Both the position numbers and the translations under genes were made by a program. DNA of 64,000 bases from Chitinophaga pendula (GTDB lineage: Bacteria; Bacteroidota; Bacteroidia; Chitinophagales; Chitinophagaceae). This document shows, one piece after another, positions 8,815 to 17,948 of this stretch. Every line of letters begins with the position of its first letter. Position 1 is the first letter of the stretch. The notes below the pieces were generated by a model. It searched no databases, had not been told where the DNA came from, and saw only the letters and a program-made list of their open reading frames with translations. The stretch spans positions 2,976,001 through 3,040,000 of the forward strand of contig NZ_CP077769.1 in NCBI RefSeq assembly GCF_020386615.1, given 5' to 3'.

Positions 8815-9750
8815 TCATTGTTGTTCTGTTTTTTTACCGGCGAGCAGGTATAGGGCGGCCATACGGACGGCGACGCCATTTTCGACCTGATCGAGGATGA
8901 TGGATTGTCCGGAGTCGGCTACATCGGAGTTGATCTCTACGCCGCGGTTGATGGGTCCGGGGTGCATGATGACGATGTCTTTGCCGATGCTATCGAGCAA
9001 TTGTCTGTTGATGCCGTAAGCGAGGGAGTATTCGCGGAGGGAGGAGAACAGTGGGGTGTTCTGTCTTTCGAGCTGAATACGGAGTACGTTTGCTACATCG
9101 CACCAGCTGAGTGCTTCGCGGATGTTGTAGCTAACATGTACGCCTAATGCGGCGGCCATGTGTTTAGGTATTAATGTAGGGGGGCCTACTACCATTACTT
9201 CTGCGCCCAATTTGCGGAGGCAGTAGATGTTAGACAATGCTACGCGGGAGTGCATGATATCGCCGCAGATAGCTACTTTTTTTCCTTCGACGTTGCCTAA
9301 TCGTTCGCGGATGGAGAAGGCGTCGAGGAGTGCCTGTGTGGGATGTTCGTTAATGCCATCTCCTGCGTTGAGGATGGGTACGTTGATATGTTTGGCCAGG
9401 AAGTGGGGTGCACCGCTGGCGGAGTGTCGCATAACGACCATATCGACCTTCATGGACAGTATGTTATTGACCGTATCGATGAGGGTTTCGCCTTTGGAGA
9501 CGGAGGAGCCGGATGCGGAGAAGTTGATCGTATCGGCGCTGAGTCTTTTTTCGGCGAGTTCGAATGAGATACGGGTACGTGTACTGTTTTCGAAGAAAAG
9601 ATTAACGATGGTGGTGTCCCGGAGGGTGGGCACTTTTTTGATGGGTCTTTGCAGGACCTCTTTAAACTGGTCAGCTGTTTGAAAAATAAGCTCTATGTCC
9701 TGACGCTGCAGATCCCGAATTCCAAGTAGATGTTTTACTGAAAGTGACAT
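8815..9750 (-). CDS. pyrB: Aspartate carbamoyltransferase catalytic subunit
   Basis: 311 residues, the family's normal length. It joins carbamoyl phosphate and aspartate in the first committed step of pyrimidine synthesis, in the cytoplasm. Visible signatures are the carbamoyl-phosphate loop FENSTRTR (STRTR at 56-60), SVSKGE with Lys86, HPTQALLD (136-139) and HPGPINRG near the C-terminus. It lies 135 bases downstream of pyrR in the same direction, but a TATATTTG box sits only 7 bases before its ATG, so it probably also has its own promoter with a very short leader. Confidence 0.96.
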   Translation of the reverse strand: MSLSVKHLLGIRDLQRQDIELIFQTADQFKEVLQRPIKKVPTLRDTTIVNLFFENSTRTRISFELAEKRLSADTINFSASGSSVSKGETLIDTVNNILSMKVDMVVMRHSASGAPHFLAKHINVPILNAGDGINEHPTQALLDAFSIRERLGNVEGKKVAICGDIMHSRVALSNIYCLRKLGAEVMVVGPPTLIPKHMAAALGVHVSYNIREALSWCDVANVLRIQLERQNTPLFSSLREYSLAYGINRQLLDSIGKDIVIMHPGPINRGVEINSDVADSGQSIILDQVENGVAVRMAALYLLAGKKTEQQ

Positions 9751-9757
9751 TAAGATG

Positions 9758-9765
9758 CAAATATA
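9758..9765 (-). promoter_or_regulatory. -7 box (TATATTTG) for pyrB
   Basis: Match to TAnnTTTG on the minus strand, ending 7 bases before the pyrB ATG at 9750, which would leave an almost leaderless transcript. Confidence 0.5.
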
Positions 9766-9885
9766 AAGTCCAAAGACAAAAGACCAAAATCCAAATTCCC
9801 GGCGTTACGACACAACACGTTATAACTCATCACTTTTTTATGGCTGAGGCTAGTATGTATTGCATTCCTGATGGGTGGTATGCGG

Positions 9886-10422
9886 TTATTCTACCAGTAC
9901 GACTTCGTCGGCGCCATCTCTTTCCTGCCAGCGTACTTTTACTTTCTGGGAGATGAAGGCATCGATGGTGCGGCCGGTGTAGTCTGGTTGAATGGGCAGT
10001 TGGCGGCTAAAGCGCCGGTCTATCAGCACGAGTAGTTCTACAGCGGCGGGGCGTCCGAAGTCGAGCATGGCATCGAGTGCGGAGCGGATGGTGCGGCCGG
10101 TGTAGAGTACGTCATCGATCAGTACTACTTTTTTATTTTCTATGGAGAAGTTGATATCTGTTTCGTTGGGTACGTGGAGGGCGGTACCTTTATTGAAGTC
10201 GTCGCGATAGAAGGTGATGTCCAGTTTACCGTAGTTGATGTGGGTACCTGGCATTAATTGTTTGAGTTTATGATAGATCCTGTCGGACAGGAATATACCT
10301 CTGGGCTGTAGTCCTATGAGTACAGTCTCTTGAAAATTCAGGTGGTTCTCTATCAGCTGGTGACAAAGCCGGTCTACAGTGATAGCCAGTTGTGTACCAT
10401 TCAGTATGGTCTTCAAGCGCAA
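9886..10422 (-). CDS. pyrR: PyrR: pyrimidine regulator / uracil phosphoribosyltransferase
   Basis: About 178 residues, matching PyrR. The PRPP-binding motif VVLIDDVLYTGRT sits at 99-111, and the N-terminal LNGTQLAITVDRLCHQLIE and LIGLQPRGIFLSDRI are typical. PyrR senses UMP/UTP and, in Firmicutes, binds pyr leader RNA to cause attenuation; it can also make UMP from uracil and PRPP. Here it precedes pyrB. The start is a TTG codon (10422, or 10416); no ATG gives the family N-terminus. A terminator/antiterminator-like pair lies upstream at 10463-10498, which hints that RNA attenuation also operates here. Confidence 0.93.
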   Translation of the reverse strand: MRLKTILNGTQLAITVDRLCHQLIENHLNFQETVLIGLQPRGIFLSDRIYHKLKQLMPGTHINYGKLDITFYRDDFNKGTALHVPNETDINFSIENKKVVLIDDVLYTGRTIRSALDAMLDFGRPAAVELLVLIDRRFSRQLPIQPDYTGRTIDAFISQKVKVRWQERDGADEVVLVE

Positions 10423-10462
10423 AAGATTTTAAGCCTCAAAAATAATGATTAATCGAGCAGAC

Positions 10463-10498
10463 AAAAAACTTTCTGCGGAACAATCCGCATCTTATGCG
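10463..10498 (-). promoter_or_regulatory. Attenuator-like leader upstream of pyrR
   Basis: Reading toward pyrR, CGCAT-AAG-ATGCG can form a small hairpin whose right arm overlaps the left arm of a second hairpin, TGCGGA-TTGT-TCCGCA; five bases later comes TTTTTT. The upstream gene is divergent, so this terminator-like fold is not the end of another transcript. Both folds are read directly from the sequence; regulation is inferred. Confidence 0.5.
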
Positions 10499-10630
10499 TA
10501 GATAGTGTTTGTCAATCACCTGTTAAAATGCTTATACATTACAGTAAATTTATGGAAGTGTTTTCTTTTTAACCCAAGTTAAATCGTGGCATGTATTTAT
10601 GTACGAACTTCGAAGGTATAATCAATTACT

Positions 10631-11152
10631 ATGAACCTGATTAAAAGTTTGTTTATGTTAGTACTCGGTATGGGATTATTTTCTTTTTCGTCGAAGGCGC
10701 AGTTGAAGGTTGGGGACAAGGTGCCCACTTTTAAGTTGCAGGACCAGGACGGGCATGAGTTTGATGCGTCGACGGTATTGGGTAAGCAGCCGGCGGTGAT
10801 CTATTTTTATCCGAAGGATGAGACCAGTGGTTGTACGAAGGAGGCTTGTTCTTTCCGGGACGCTTATGAGAGTTTTAAGCAGTATGGTGCGAAGGTGATC
10901 GGTATTAGTTCGGACGGGGTGACGTCGCATAAAAAGTTTGCGGAGCATCACCGGTTGCCATTTACGTTGTTGAGTGATCCGGGGAATAAGGTACGTAAGT
11001 TATTCGGGGTGCCGAAGACGCTGATGATACCCGGGCGGGTGACTTATGTGGTTGACAAGCGGGGGGTGATCGTGCACCAGTTCAATTCGATGATGAATGC
11101 GGAGCAGCATGTGACGGAGTCGCTGGAGGCGTTGAGCAAGCACAAGTCTTAG
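10631..11152 (+). CDS. Secreted Bcp/PrxQ-type peroxiredoxin
   Basis: 173 residues with a signal peptide (about 1-23, ending SSKAQ) and a peroxiredoxin fold. The peroxidatic Cys68 and resolving Cys73 lie in DETSGCTKEACSFRD, the spacing of the Bcp/PrxQ class. YFYPKDETSG and SDPGNKVRKLFGVP are family signatures. It would reduce hydroperoxides in the periplasm, with a thioredoxin-like partner that is not encoded nearby. Most Bcp proteins are cytoplasmic, so the signal peptide is worth noting. Monocistronic; its stop lies 4 bases from the convergent gene at 11156. Confidence 0.9.
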   Translation: MNLIKSLFMLVLGMGLFSFSSKAQLKVGDKVPTFKLQDQDGHEFDASTVLGKQPAVIYFYPKDETSGCTKEACSFRDAYESFKQYGAKVIGISSDGVTSHKKFAEHHRLPFTLLSDPGNKVRKLFGVPKTLMIPGRVTYVVDKRGVIVHQFNSMMNAEQHVTESLEALSKHKS

Positions 11153-11155
11153 GTG

Positions 11156-11536
11156 TCATAATTTGCGTAGTTCGCGGAAGGAGGTAATTTCTTCTTTGAT
11201 GGCCCAGAGGCGCATGCCGTTGACGATGCCATATAGGAGCATGGTGACGAGTGGCAGGATGTAGAGTGTTTGGGCGAATATGCCTCTGCCGCCGTGGTGT
11301 GTGAGGATAAAATTGGACAAGATATAGATAAACAGTAAGGGTATTACGAAGGCCATGGCTGCCGTGATGCCCTTTTTCTTTAGTTGTTGGGAGAAGTATG
11401 TTTCGAAGGCGTTGAGTGCTTCCAGTGGCGCCTGTTCGGGGGGTACTCCTACTTTGATGAGTATCTGTTCCAGTTCGGCTACGCTTTTCTGTCTGGAGCT
11501 GTAGAGATACTTATTGGTTTCGGTGAGGATGTCCAT
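11156..11536 (-). CDS. Small membrane protein of unknown function
   Basis: 126 residues. The N-terminal half is soluble and helical (LYSSRQKSVAELEQILIKVG, EALNAFETYFSQQL), followed by two transmembrane segments (about 60-78 and 90-107) and a charged tail. Family not recognised. The frame can be extended upstream, but the extension would run through the terminator of the preceding aldehyde dehydrogenase gene, so ATG 11536 was chosen. A cytosolic domain on a two-helix anchor is all that can be said. Confidence 0.7.
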   Translation of the reverse strand: MDILTETNKYLYSSRQKSVAELEQILIKVGVPPEQAPLEALNAFETYFSQQLKKKGITAAMAFVIPLLFIYILSNFILTHHGGRGIFAQTLYILPLVTMLLYGIVNGMRLWAIKEEITSFRELRKL

Positions 11537-11549
11537 GATTATCGGCAAT

Positions 11550-11594
11550 AAAAAAACCATCGTCCGGCATACGGTAGGTATGCCGAGCGATGGT
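11550..11594 (-). terminator. Terminator of the P5C dehydrogenase gene
   Basis: On the minus strand ACCATCG and GGCATAC pair with GTATGCC and CGATGGT, followed by a run of seven T. It lies directly after the stop at 11611. Confidence 0.82.
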
Positions 11595-11610
11595 ATATCC
11601 ATGATATTGT

Positions 11611-13242
11611 TTATGCTTCATCGAGGAAGGAGTACCGGTAGTCGGTGGGTGGTACCAGTGTTTCTTTGATGGTACGAGCACTTAACCAGCGGTAGAGGTT
11701 GAGTTGTGAACCCGCTTTATCGTTGGTACCGGAGGCACGGGCGCCACCGAAAGGTTGTTGTCCTACTACGGCGCCGGTTGGTTTGTCGTTGATATAGAAG
11801 TTACCAGCGGCATTGACCAGTTTTTTGTTGGCTACTTCGATGGCGTATCTATCTTGTGAGATGATAGAGCCGGTGAGTGCGTATTCGGAGGTGCTATCTA
11901 CCAGTTTGAGGGTTTCTTCGAACTGTTCGGCCTCGTAAACATAGATGGTGAGTACGGGTCCGAAGATCTCTTCGCACATGGTGGTATAATTAGGATCGGT
12001 GGTTTCGATCACGGTAGGTTCGATGAAGTAGCCTTCTGTTTTGTTATAGTTACCACCAGCGATGACTTTAGCGGTAGGATCTTTTTTAGCGTTGTCGATG
12101 TAGGTGGCGATCTTATCGAAGGAACGTTCATCGATCACGGCGTTGATGAAGTTGCTAAAGTCTTCGGTGGAGCCCATTTTCATGGATTTGAGTGCTGCTG
12201 CCAGTTTGCTTTTTACTTCTTCAGCGATGTTGCTGGGGATGTAGGCGCGGGAGGCGGCGGAGCATTTCTGGCCCTGGTATTCGAAGGCGCCTCTTGCGAG
12301 GGCGGTTACTACGACGTCTACGGGGGCGGATTTGTGTACCATTACAAAGTCTTTACCACCTGTTTCGCCGACGATGCGGGGGTAGGTTTTGTAGGTAGCG
12401 ATATTGTTGCCGATGGTTTTCCACATGGTTTGGAATACGCCGGTGGAGCCGGTGAAGTGTATGCCAGCGAAGTCGGGATGAGCGAATGATACATCACCGA
12501 TGGTGGGGCCATCTGCGTATACGAGGTTGATGACGCCATCGGGGAGGCCTGCTTCTATCAATATTTTCATGATGATATTAGCGGAGTAGACCTGTGTGTT
12601 AGCGGGTTTCCACACGACAACGTTGCCGCAGAGGGCAGCGGATGTGGGGAGGTTACCGGCGATGGCGGTGAAGTTGAAAGGCGTGACGGCTACTACGAAA
12701 CCTTCGAGCGGGCGGTATTCCAGTCTATTGTGTACGCCAGGGGGGCTGTAAGGCTGTTGGCGGTATATTTCGCTGAGGTAGTGTACGTTGAAGCGGAGGA
12801 AATCGATCAGTTCGCAGGCGCTGTCTATTTCGGCCTGATAGGGGTTTTTGGATTGGCCGAGCATGGTGGCGGCGTTCATGTGATAGCGATATTTGGTCGC
12901 GATCAGTTCTGCTGCGCGGAGGAAGATGGCGGCGCGTTGTTCCCAATCGGTGTTGGCCCATTTTTCGCGAGCGGCGAGGGCGGCATCGATGGCGGCGCTG
13001 ACGTGGCTGGCATCTCCTTTATGGAAGTGGCCCAGTTTGTGTTTCAGTTCGTGGGGAGGTCTAAGGTCGACGGTTTTGCCGCTGCGGACTTCCTTACCAC
13101 CGATATACATTGGGATGTCAGCTTGTTCTGCTTTGAATGCGGCCAGCTGTTTTTTCAATGCGGCCCTTTCGGGGGAACCCGGTGCATAGTTTAAAACCGG
13201 TTCATTGTTTGGTGCTTTAAAATCGAAATATCCTGTATTCAT
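11611..13242 (-). CDS. pruA: L-glutamate gamma-semialdehyde (P5C) dehydrogenase
   Basis: 543 residues, the length of the stand-alone P5C dehydrogenase. It oxidises glutamate semialdehyde to glutamate with NAD+ as the last step of proline breakdown. Motifs: NAD-binding FTGSTGVFQ, general base Glu293 in VGETGGKDFV, catalytic Cys327 in YQGQKCSAASRAY, and EEIFGPVLTIYVY near the C-terminus. No proline dehydrogenase gene is adjacent. A TAAATTTG box lies 76 bases upstream and a strong terminator follows, so it is probably transcribed alone. Confidence 0.95.
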   Translation of the reverse strand: MNTGYFDFKAPNNEPVLNYAPGSPERAALKKQLAAFKAEQADIPMYIGGKEVRSGKTVDLRPPHELKHKLGHFHKGDASHVSAAIDAALAAREKWANTDWEQRAAIFLRAAELIATKYRYHMNAATMLGQSKNPYQAEIDSACELIDFLRFNVHYLSEIYRQQPYSPPGVHNRLEYRPLEGFVVAVTPFNFTAIAGNLPTSAALCGNVVVWKPANTQVYSANIIMKILIEAGLPDGVINLVYADGPTIGDVSFAHPDFAGIHFTGSTGVFQTMWKTIGNNIATYKTYPRIVGETGGKDFVMVHKSAPVDVVVTALARGAFEYQGQKCSAASRAYIPSNIAEEVKSKLAAALKSMKMGSTEDFSNFINAVIDERSFDKIATYIDNAKKDPTAKVIAGGNYNKTEGYFIEPTVIETTDPNYTTMCEEIFGPVLTIYVYEAEQFEETLKLVDSTSEYALTGSIISQDRYAIEVANKKLVNAAGNFYINDKPTGAVVGQQPFGGARASGTNDKAGSQLNLYRWLSARTIKETLVPPTDYRYSFLDEA

Positions 13243-13318
13243 CGGTTTAGATTTACTTCTTCCTAATTGGTATGTGAAGGTATGATGAAGGAAGGGAAAA
13301 GGGTGTTCTCCCCTATTA

Positions 13319-13326
13319 CAAATTTA
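13319..13326 (-). promoter_or_regulatory. -7 box (TAAATTTG) for P5C dehydrogenase
   Basis: TAnnTTTG match on the minus strand, 76 bases before the ATG at 13242. Confidence 0.45.
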
Positions 13327-13408
13327 CCACCTTTTGACAATCTGGGTATCCGGTGTTGTACTTCCGGACAGGATACGATGTATATAGAAGCGGCGAGAAG
13401 AAGAGGTA

Positions 13409-14504
13409 TTATTGTGTCTCTTCTTCTTTCTGCATCATGAGATATGCTTTGATAAAGCCTTCGAGTTCGCCATCCATCACGGGTTGTACGTTCCCTACTT
13501 CATAATCGGTCCTGTGATCTTTGATCATTTTATACGGATGGAATACGTAAGATCTGATCTGTGATCCCCACTCAATTTTCCGTTTATTAGCGTTGGTGGC
13601 GTTTTTGAGTTCTTCCCGTTTGCGGATTTCTTCTTCGTAGAGGCGAGATTTCAGCATGGTGAGTGCTTTTTCGCGGTTCTCTCCCTGGGTACGTGCCTGT
13701 TGGCATTCGATGATGATACCGGAGGGGATGTGTTTGAGCCGGACGGCTGTTTCGACTTTGTTTACGTTTTGTCCGCCTTTACCACCGGAGCGATAGAATT
13801 CCCATTCGAGGTCGGCCGGGTTGACGGATATCTCGATGGTATCGTCTACGAGCGGGTATACGAATACGGAGGCGAAAGAGGTGTGTCTTCTGGCGTTGGC
13901 GTCGAAGGGTGAGATACGTACGAGGCGGTGAACGCCGCTTTCTGCTTTGAGCAGGCCGTATGCGAATTCGCCATCGAATTCGAGGGTTGCGGATTTGATA
14001 CCTGCGCCATCGCCGTATTGTACGTCGATTTCGGAGACTTTCCAGCCTTGTTTTTCTCCGTACATGCGATACATGCGGAGGAGCATTTCGGCCCAATCCT
14101 GGCTTTCGGTACCTCCGGCGCCTGAGTTGATGGTGAGTACACCCGCCATTTCATCTTCCGGTTGGTTGAGGGTGCTTTTGAATTCCAGTTCATCGAGCGC
14201 GGTAACGGCCTTGTTATAGGCATCCTGCACCTCTTCTTCGGAGGCTTCGCCTTCTTTATGGAAATCGTTCAGCACGCTGCTGTCTTCTATGGCCGTTTGT
14301 ACCTGGTCATAGAGGTCCACCCAGAATTTGTTGACTTTGATCTCTTTCAGAATGGAAGTAGCCCTGGCGTTGTCATCCCAGAAACCGGGTGCCAAGGTAA
14401 GTTGTTTGTCGTTTTCTATTTTAGCTATGCGGTCCTGGACGTTAAAGAAAACCTCCCAGGACGTGTAAACGGTCCCTCATAGCCTTAAGTTGTTCTCCTG
14501 TCAT
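13409..14504 (-). CDS. prfB: Peptide chain release factor 2, made by +1 programmed frameshift
   Basis: RF2 ends translation at UGA and UAA. A short first frame starts at ATG 14504 ([20 protein letters not shown]) and meets TAA at 14444-14442; a +1 shift at CTT-T joins it to the long frame and gives 364 residues, the normal RF2 length. The tripeptide anticodon SPF is at about 198-200 and the GGQ catalytic loop at about 243-245 ([13 protein letters not shown]). The upstream GGGAGGT and slippery CTT match the known prfB frameshift design, but the in-frame stop is UAA rather than the usual UGA. A TACATTTG box lies 8 bases before the ATG. Confidence 0.95.
14441..14457 (-). promoter_or_regulatory. 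prfB programmed +1 frameshift site (UAA type)
   Basis: On the minus strand the order is GGGAGGT, TTT, CTT, TAA, C. The internal Shine-Dalgarno-like GGAGGT sits three bases before the slippery CTT codon, as in E. coli. The stop codon is TAA. Confidence 0.9.
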
Positions 14505-14512
14505 AACGGGCG

Positions 14513-14520
14513 CAAATGTA
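14513..14520 (-). promoter_or_regulatory. -7 box (TACATTTG) for prfB
   Basis: TAnnTTTG match on the minus strand, ending 8 bases before the prfB ATG; predicts a very short leader. Confidence 0.5.
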
Positions 14521-14702
14521 ATATAAAAAGCACAAAGGACGAAGGATAATTGTAAAAGAATAGATAAAAGTAATTGGAAAACAGTTAAATCGGACATTGA
14601 TAAAGGTAATGGCGGCGACGATTTTAATCAGGAACAATATTTGCAGTGCAAGGTTTTTACTGTTTCCTGTAAAGAGAGTTATTCAACAAAAAGACGCCAA
14701 GT

Positions 14703-15515
14703 ATGACGCCTACCCATGATACCCTACAGTTTAGAAAGAATGCTATTTTCAATACCATAGGATATATTGTAATTGTAGCGGTGAATGCCATGGCGGTGTT
14801 ATTACCGATCAACGGGCAGACGCCCGGAGAGATATCGGCTGCTTACCCTACTTTGTTTACGCCTGCCAACGTTACGTTTTCTATCTGGAGTGTGATTTAT
14901 GTTACGTTACTATGTTTTATCGTTTACCAATGCTGGCTGGCTTTTTCTCCGTCACAGGCGGAGCGTCTGCGGCATTTTATGGAGCGGATGAAAGGCTGGT
15001 GGTTATTGAGTTGTATGGCGAATGCCTGTTGGATATTTGCCTGGCATTATCATCTGATCCCGGTGGCATTCGGGATCATTCTGTTGTTATTGTTTTCGTT
15101 GGTGATGATACACCGGCGGTTCCGTATTGCATTTCAGAGTGAGGGGCGGGAGCAGGTGTTTATTCATGTGCCGTTCAGTTTGTACCTGGGCTGGATCAGT
15201 ATAGCGACGTTGGCTAATTTTGCGGTGTTGCTGGTATACTGGGGCTTTGATACGGCGGATGAGGCGCAGATACCGATCACTAATATATTGATCTGTATGG
15301 GTACTTTACTGGCGGTGTGGATGATATTGTGGCGTAACAATATTACGCACGGATTGGTAGCGATGTGGGCATTTTACGGTATCCTGTTGCGGCGTCGGGA
15401 GGGGAGTCCGTGGGAGCAGCATTTGATCACGGAGGTGTGTATTATTGCGATGGGTATTATTGCGATAGCGATCTCGTGGCAGTTGTACCGGCGGCGATTA
15501 CCGGCATCTTCCTAG
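14703..15515 (+). CDS. TspO/MBR-related tryptophan-rich membrane protein
   Basis: 270 residues with about seven transmembrane helices. The first two helices carry the family feature LPINGQTPGEISAAYPTLFT followed by PANVTFSIWSVIY, as in proteins annotated as tryptophan-rich sensory protein; many Trp residues line the helices (WLLSCMANACWIFAWHYH). Classic TspO has five helices and about 160 residues and binds porphyrins; this longer relative has no settled ligand. It stands alone between divergent prfB and co-directional pgi, 90 bases away. Confidence 0.75.
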   Translation: MTPTHDTLQFRKNAIFNTIGYIVIVAVNAMAVLLPINGQTPGEISAAYPTLFTPANVTFSIWSVIYVTLLCFIVYQCWLAFSPSQAERLRHFMERMKGWWLLSCMANACWIFAWHYHLIPVAFGIILLLLFSLVMIHRRFRIAFQSEGREQVFIHVPFSLYLGWISIATLANFAVLLVYWGFDTADEAQIPITNILICMGTLLAVWMILWRNNITHGLVAMWAFYGILLRRREGSPWEQHLITEVCIIAMGIIAIAISWQLYRRRLPASS

Positions 15516-15605
15516 CGGTTCTATTTTTTGAAAATATCCAAATGCAACATCTTATCTTTGAATCTTATAAGGCAAATACCTTTATTTCTTGATGTGCATT
15601 AATTT

Positions 15606-17267
15606 ATGAGTTTTATGTTTCCATCGATCAATCCGACTACTACCCAAGCCTGGCAAAAGCTGCAACAGCACGCCGCTGAAATGAAGCAGGTGCATATGAG
15701 AGATTTGTTTGCGCAGGATACGGAGCGATTTGCTAAATATTCGCTGCGATTTGAAGATATTTTATTTGATTATTCGAAGAACCGGATTACGGAAGAGACG
15801 TTGTCTTTGCTACAGGCGCTGGCGAGCGAGTGTGGTGTTGCGGACGGTATCCGAGCGATGTTCGGGGCGGAGAAGATCAATGCGACGGAGCACCGGGCGG
15901 TATTGCATACGGCGTTGCGTAATTTTTCCGGTAAGCCGGTGGTGCTGGACGGTGCAGATGTGATGCCGGCGGTACATGCGGTGCTGGAGAAGATGGAAGG
16001 ATTTTGTGCGCGTATACATTCCGGTGAGTGGAAGGGTTATACGGGTAAGCCGATCCGGTATATTGTGAACATTGGTATCGGCGGTTCTGACCTGGGGCCG
16101 GTGATGGTGACGGAGGCATTGAAGCCTTATTGGAAAGAAGGTATACAAGCATTTTTTGTTTCGAATGTTGATGGTACGCATATAGCGGAGACGCTGAAGC
16201 AGGTGACGCCTGACGAGACCCTATTCCTGATTGCCTCCAAAACTTTTACGACACAGGAGACGATGACGAATGCGCACAGTGCGCGTGCGTGGTTCCTGGA
16301 GCATGCTAAATCGGAGGCGCATGTAGCGCTTCATTTTGCGGCTTTGTCTACGAATGAGAAGGCGGTGAAGGCGTTTGGTATTGACCCGGCGAACATGTTT
16401 GAGTTCTGGGATTGGGTAGGCGGCCGTTATTCGTTGTGGTCTGCTATTGGTTTGTCTATTGCGTTGACCATTGGTTTTGATCATTTCAAGGCGTTGCTGG
16501 AAGGTGCGCATGCGACGGATCTTCATTTCCAGGAGGCCCCTTTTGAGCGGAACATACCGGTGTTGATGGCGTTGATTGGTTTGTGGTATGGTAATTTCTT
16601 TGGTGCTTCTACGGAGGCGATATTGCCTTACGACCAGTATATGCATCGTTTTGCGGCTTATTTCCAGCAAGGTAATATGGAGAGTAACGGTAAGTATGTG
16701 GACCGTACGGGTGTGCCGGTGTCTTATGAGACGGGGCCTATAGTATGGGGGGAACCCGGTACGAACGGGCAGCATGCGTTTTACCAGTTGATACATCAGG
16801 GGACTAAGCTGATCCCCTGTGATTTTATTGCGCCAGCTATCAGTCATAATCCGATTGGCGATCATCATGTGAAGTTGTTATCGAATTTCTTTGCGCAGAC
16901 GGAGGCGTTGATGAATGGTAAGGATGTGGACGTGGTGAAGGCGGAGTTGGAGAAGAGTGGTGCCAGTGCGGAGGAGATAGCGGCGGTGTCGCCCTTTAAG
17001 GTATTTACGGGTAACCGGCCTACGAATTCGTTCCTGCTGCGGCAGATTACGCCCCGTTCGCTGGGATCGCTGATTGCTTTGTATGAGCATAAGATCTTTG
17101 TGCAAGGGGTGATCTGGAATATCTATACGTTTGATCAATGGGGTGTTGAGTTGGGCAAGCAGTTGGCCGGCAAGATATTGCCTGAGTTGGAGACGCCGGA
17201 TGTTATCAGCAGCCATGATGCATCTACGAATGGTTTGATCAATGCATGGAAGCAGTGGCGTAGTTAA
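15606..17267 (+). CDS. pgi: Glucose-6-phosphate isomerase
   Basis: 553 residues, the length of the E. coli-type enzyme. It interconverts glucose-6-phosphate and fructose-6-phosphate in glycolysis and gluconeogenesis. Signatures: GIGGSDLGP (157-165), [24 protein letters not shown], the phosphosugar-binding NMESNGKYV with the catalytic Glu, [19 protein letters not shown] with the catalytic His, and the C-terminal helix [15 protein letters not shown] with the active-site Lys. Probably monocistronic; a GC-rich hairpin follows. Confidence 0.97.
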   Translation: MSFMFPSINPTTTQAWQKLQQHAAEMKQVHMRDLFAQDTERFAKYSLRFEDILFDYSKNRITEETLSLLQALASECGVADGIRAMFGAEKINATEHRAVLHTALRNFSGKPVVLDGADVMPAVHAVLEKMEGFCARIHSGEWKGYTGKPIRYIVNIGIGGSDLGPVMVTEALKPYWKEGIQAFFVSNVDGTHIAETLKQVTPDETLFLIASKTFTTQETMTNAHSARAWFLEHAKSEAHVALHFAALSTNEKAVKAFGIDPANMFEFWDWVGGRYSLWSAIGLSIALTIGFDHFKALLEGAHATDLHFQEAPFERNIPVLMALIGLWYGNFFGASTEAILPYDQYMHRFAAYFQQGNMESNGKYVDRTGVPVSYETGPIVWGEPGTNGQHAFYQLIHQGTKLIPCDFIAPAISHNPIGDHHVKLLSNFFAQTEALMNGKDVDVVKAELEKSGASAEEIAAVSPFKVFTGNRPTNSFLLRQITPRSLGSLIALYEHKIFVQGVIWNIYTFDQWGVELGKQLAGKILPELETPDVISSHDASTNGLINAWKQWRS

Positions 17268-17292
17268 TTAAAGAATATACTAAAAGCAAAAC

Positions 17293-17314
17293 ACCCCCGG
17301 AGAAGTCCGGGGGT
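17293..17314. terminator. GC-rich hairpin between convergent pgi and the PUR-alpha-like gene
   Basis: ACCCCCGGA pairs with TCCGGGGGT around GAAG. The T-rich side faces the minus strand (TTTTGCTTTT), so it fits best as terminator of the gene at 17344, possibly acting for pgi too. Confidence 0.75.
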
Positions 17315-17343
17315 GGTCAACTATCTTTAGTTAAATAAATTGA

Positions 17344-17790
17344 TTACCATTTGTCCACGTCGTCGCTGTGAGATGCAGCAGCGGCGGAGGGGGTGGGTTC
17401 TGCGCTGGCGGCAACGCTGACAGCAGCGGTTTCCGTTTCAGCCACTACTTCACCAGCTTCTCCGTCTTCCAGCTCATCGCCGTCACGCACGTAGTCGTGG
17501 TTGTACGCATCGAAGTCGAAATCCGGCATCAACTCTGTCTTCACATAATTGATGGTCTCGGTCAGTGCGTTCAGGAATTTGTTAAAATCCTCCTTGTACA
17601 GGAACACCTTGTGCCTGTCATAGCCATTGTCATTGAAACGCTTCTTGCTTTCTGTGATAGTCAGAAAGTAGTCGTTTCCCCGAGTGGTCTTTACATCAAA
17701 GAAGTAAGTTCTTCTTTTGCCCGCTTTCAATCGTTTAGAAAAGATGCTGTCGTTGTTTCTTTCCTGTTGATTGTTGTTTTCGTACGCCAC
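17344..17790 (-). CDS. PUR-alpha-like nucleic-acid-binding protein (DUF3276)
   Basis: 148 residues. The conserved core (about 15-92: SIFSKRLKAGKRRTYFFDVK, YFLTITESKKRF, HKVFLYKEDFNKF) is the DUF3276/PUR-alpha-like fold found throughout Bacteroidota, proposed to bind single-stranded DNA or RNA. The C-terminal third is acidic and Ala/Ser-rich (DELEDGEAGEVVAETE) and probably disordered. A TATATTTG box lies 50 bases upstream. Exact role is unknown. Confidence 0.85.
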   Translation of the reverse strand: MAYENNNQQERNNDSIFSKRLKAGKRRTYFFDVKTTRGNDYFLTITESKKRFNDNGYDRHKVFLYKEDFNKFLNALTETINYVKTELMPDFDFDAYNHDYVRDGDELEDGEAGEVVAETETAAVSVAASAEPTPSAAAASHSDDVDKW

Positions 17791-17840
17791 AGTTGATAGA
17801 GTTTAAGTGTTAACGAATCAAACCAGTTTTCAATAAGCAA

Positions 17841-17848
17841 CAAATATA
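17841..17848 (-). promoter_or_regulatory. -7 box (TATATTTG) for the PUR-alpha-like gene
   Basis: TAnnTTTG match on the minus strand, 50 bases before the ATG at 17790, in an A/T-rich region. Confidence 0.45.
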
Positions 17849-17948
17849 CTATTGTTTTACAAATATCAAAATAATTTTAAATGATTTTGAAAGATCATCA
17901 AAACAGCCAATTCATGTACTAATTATAATATGTGTAGCAAAATAAATA

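Noticed and set aside
16221..16868. Long open frame antisense to pgi
   Set aside because: It is basic, low-complexity and lies wholly inside pgi; similar mirror frames occur opposite most genes here (for example 7276-7992, 21664-22224, 54369-54983). No domain seen.
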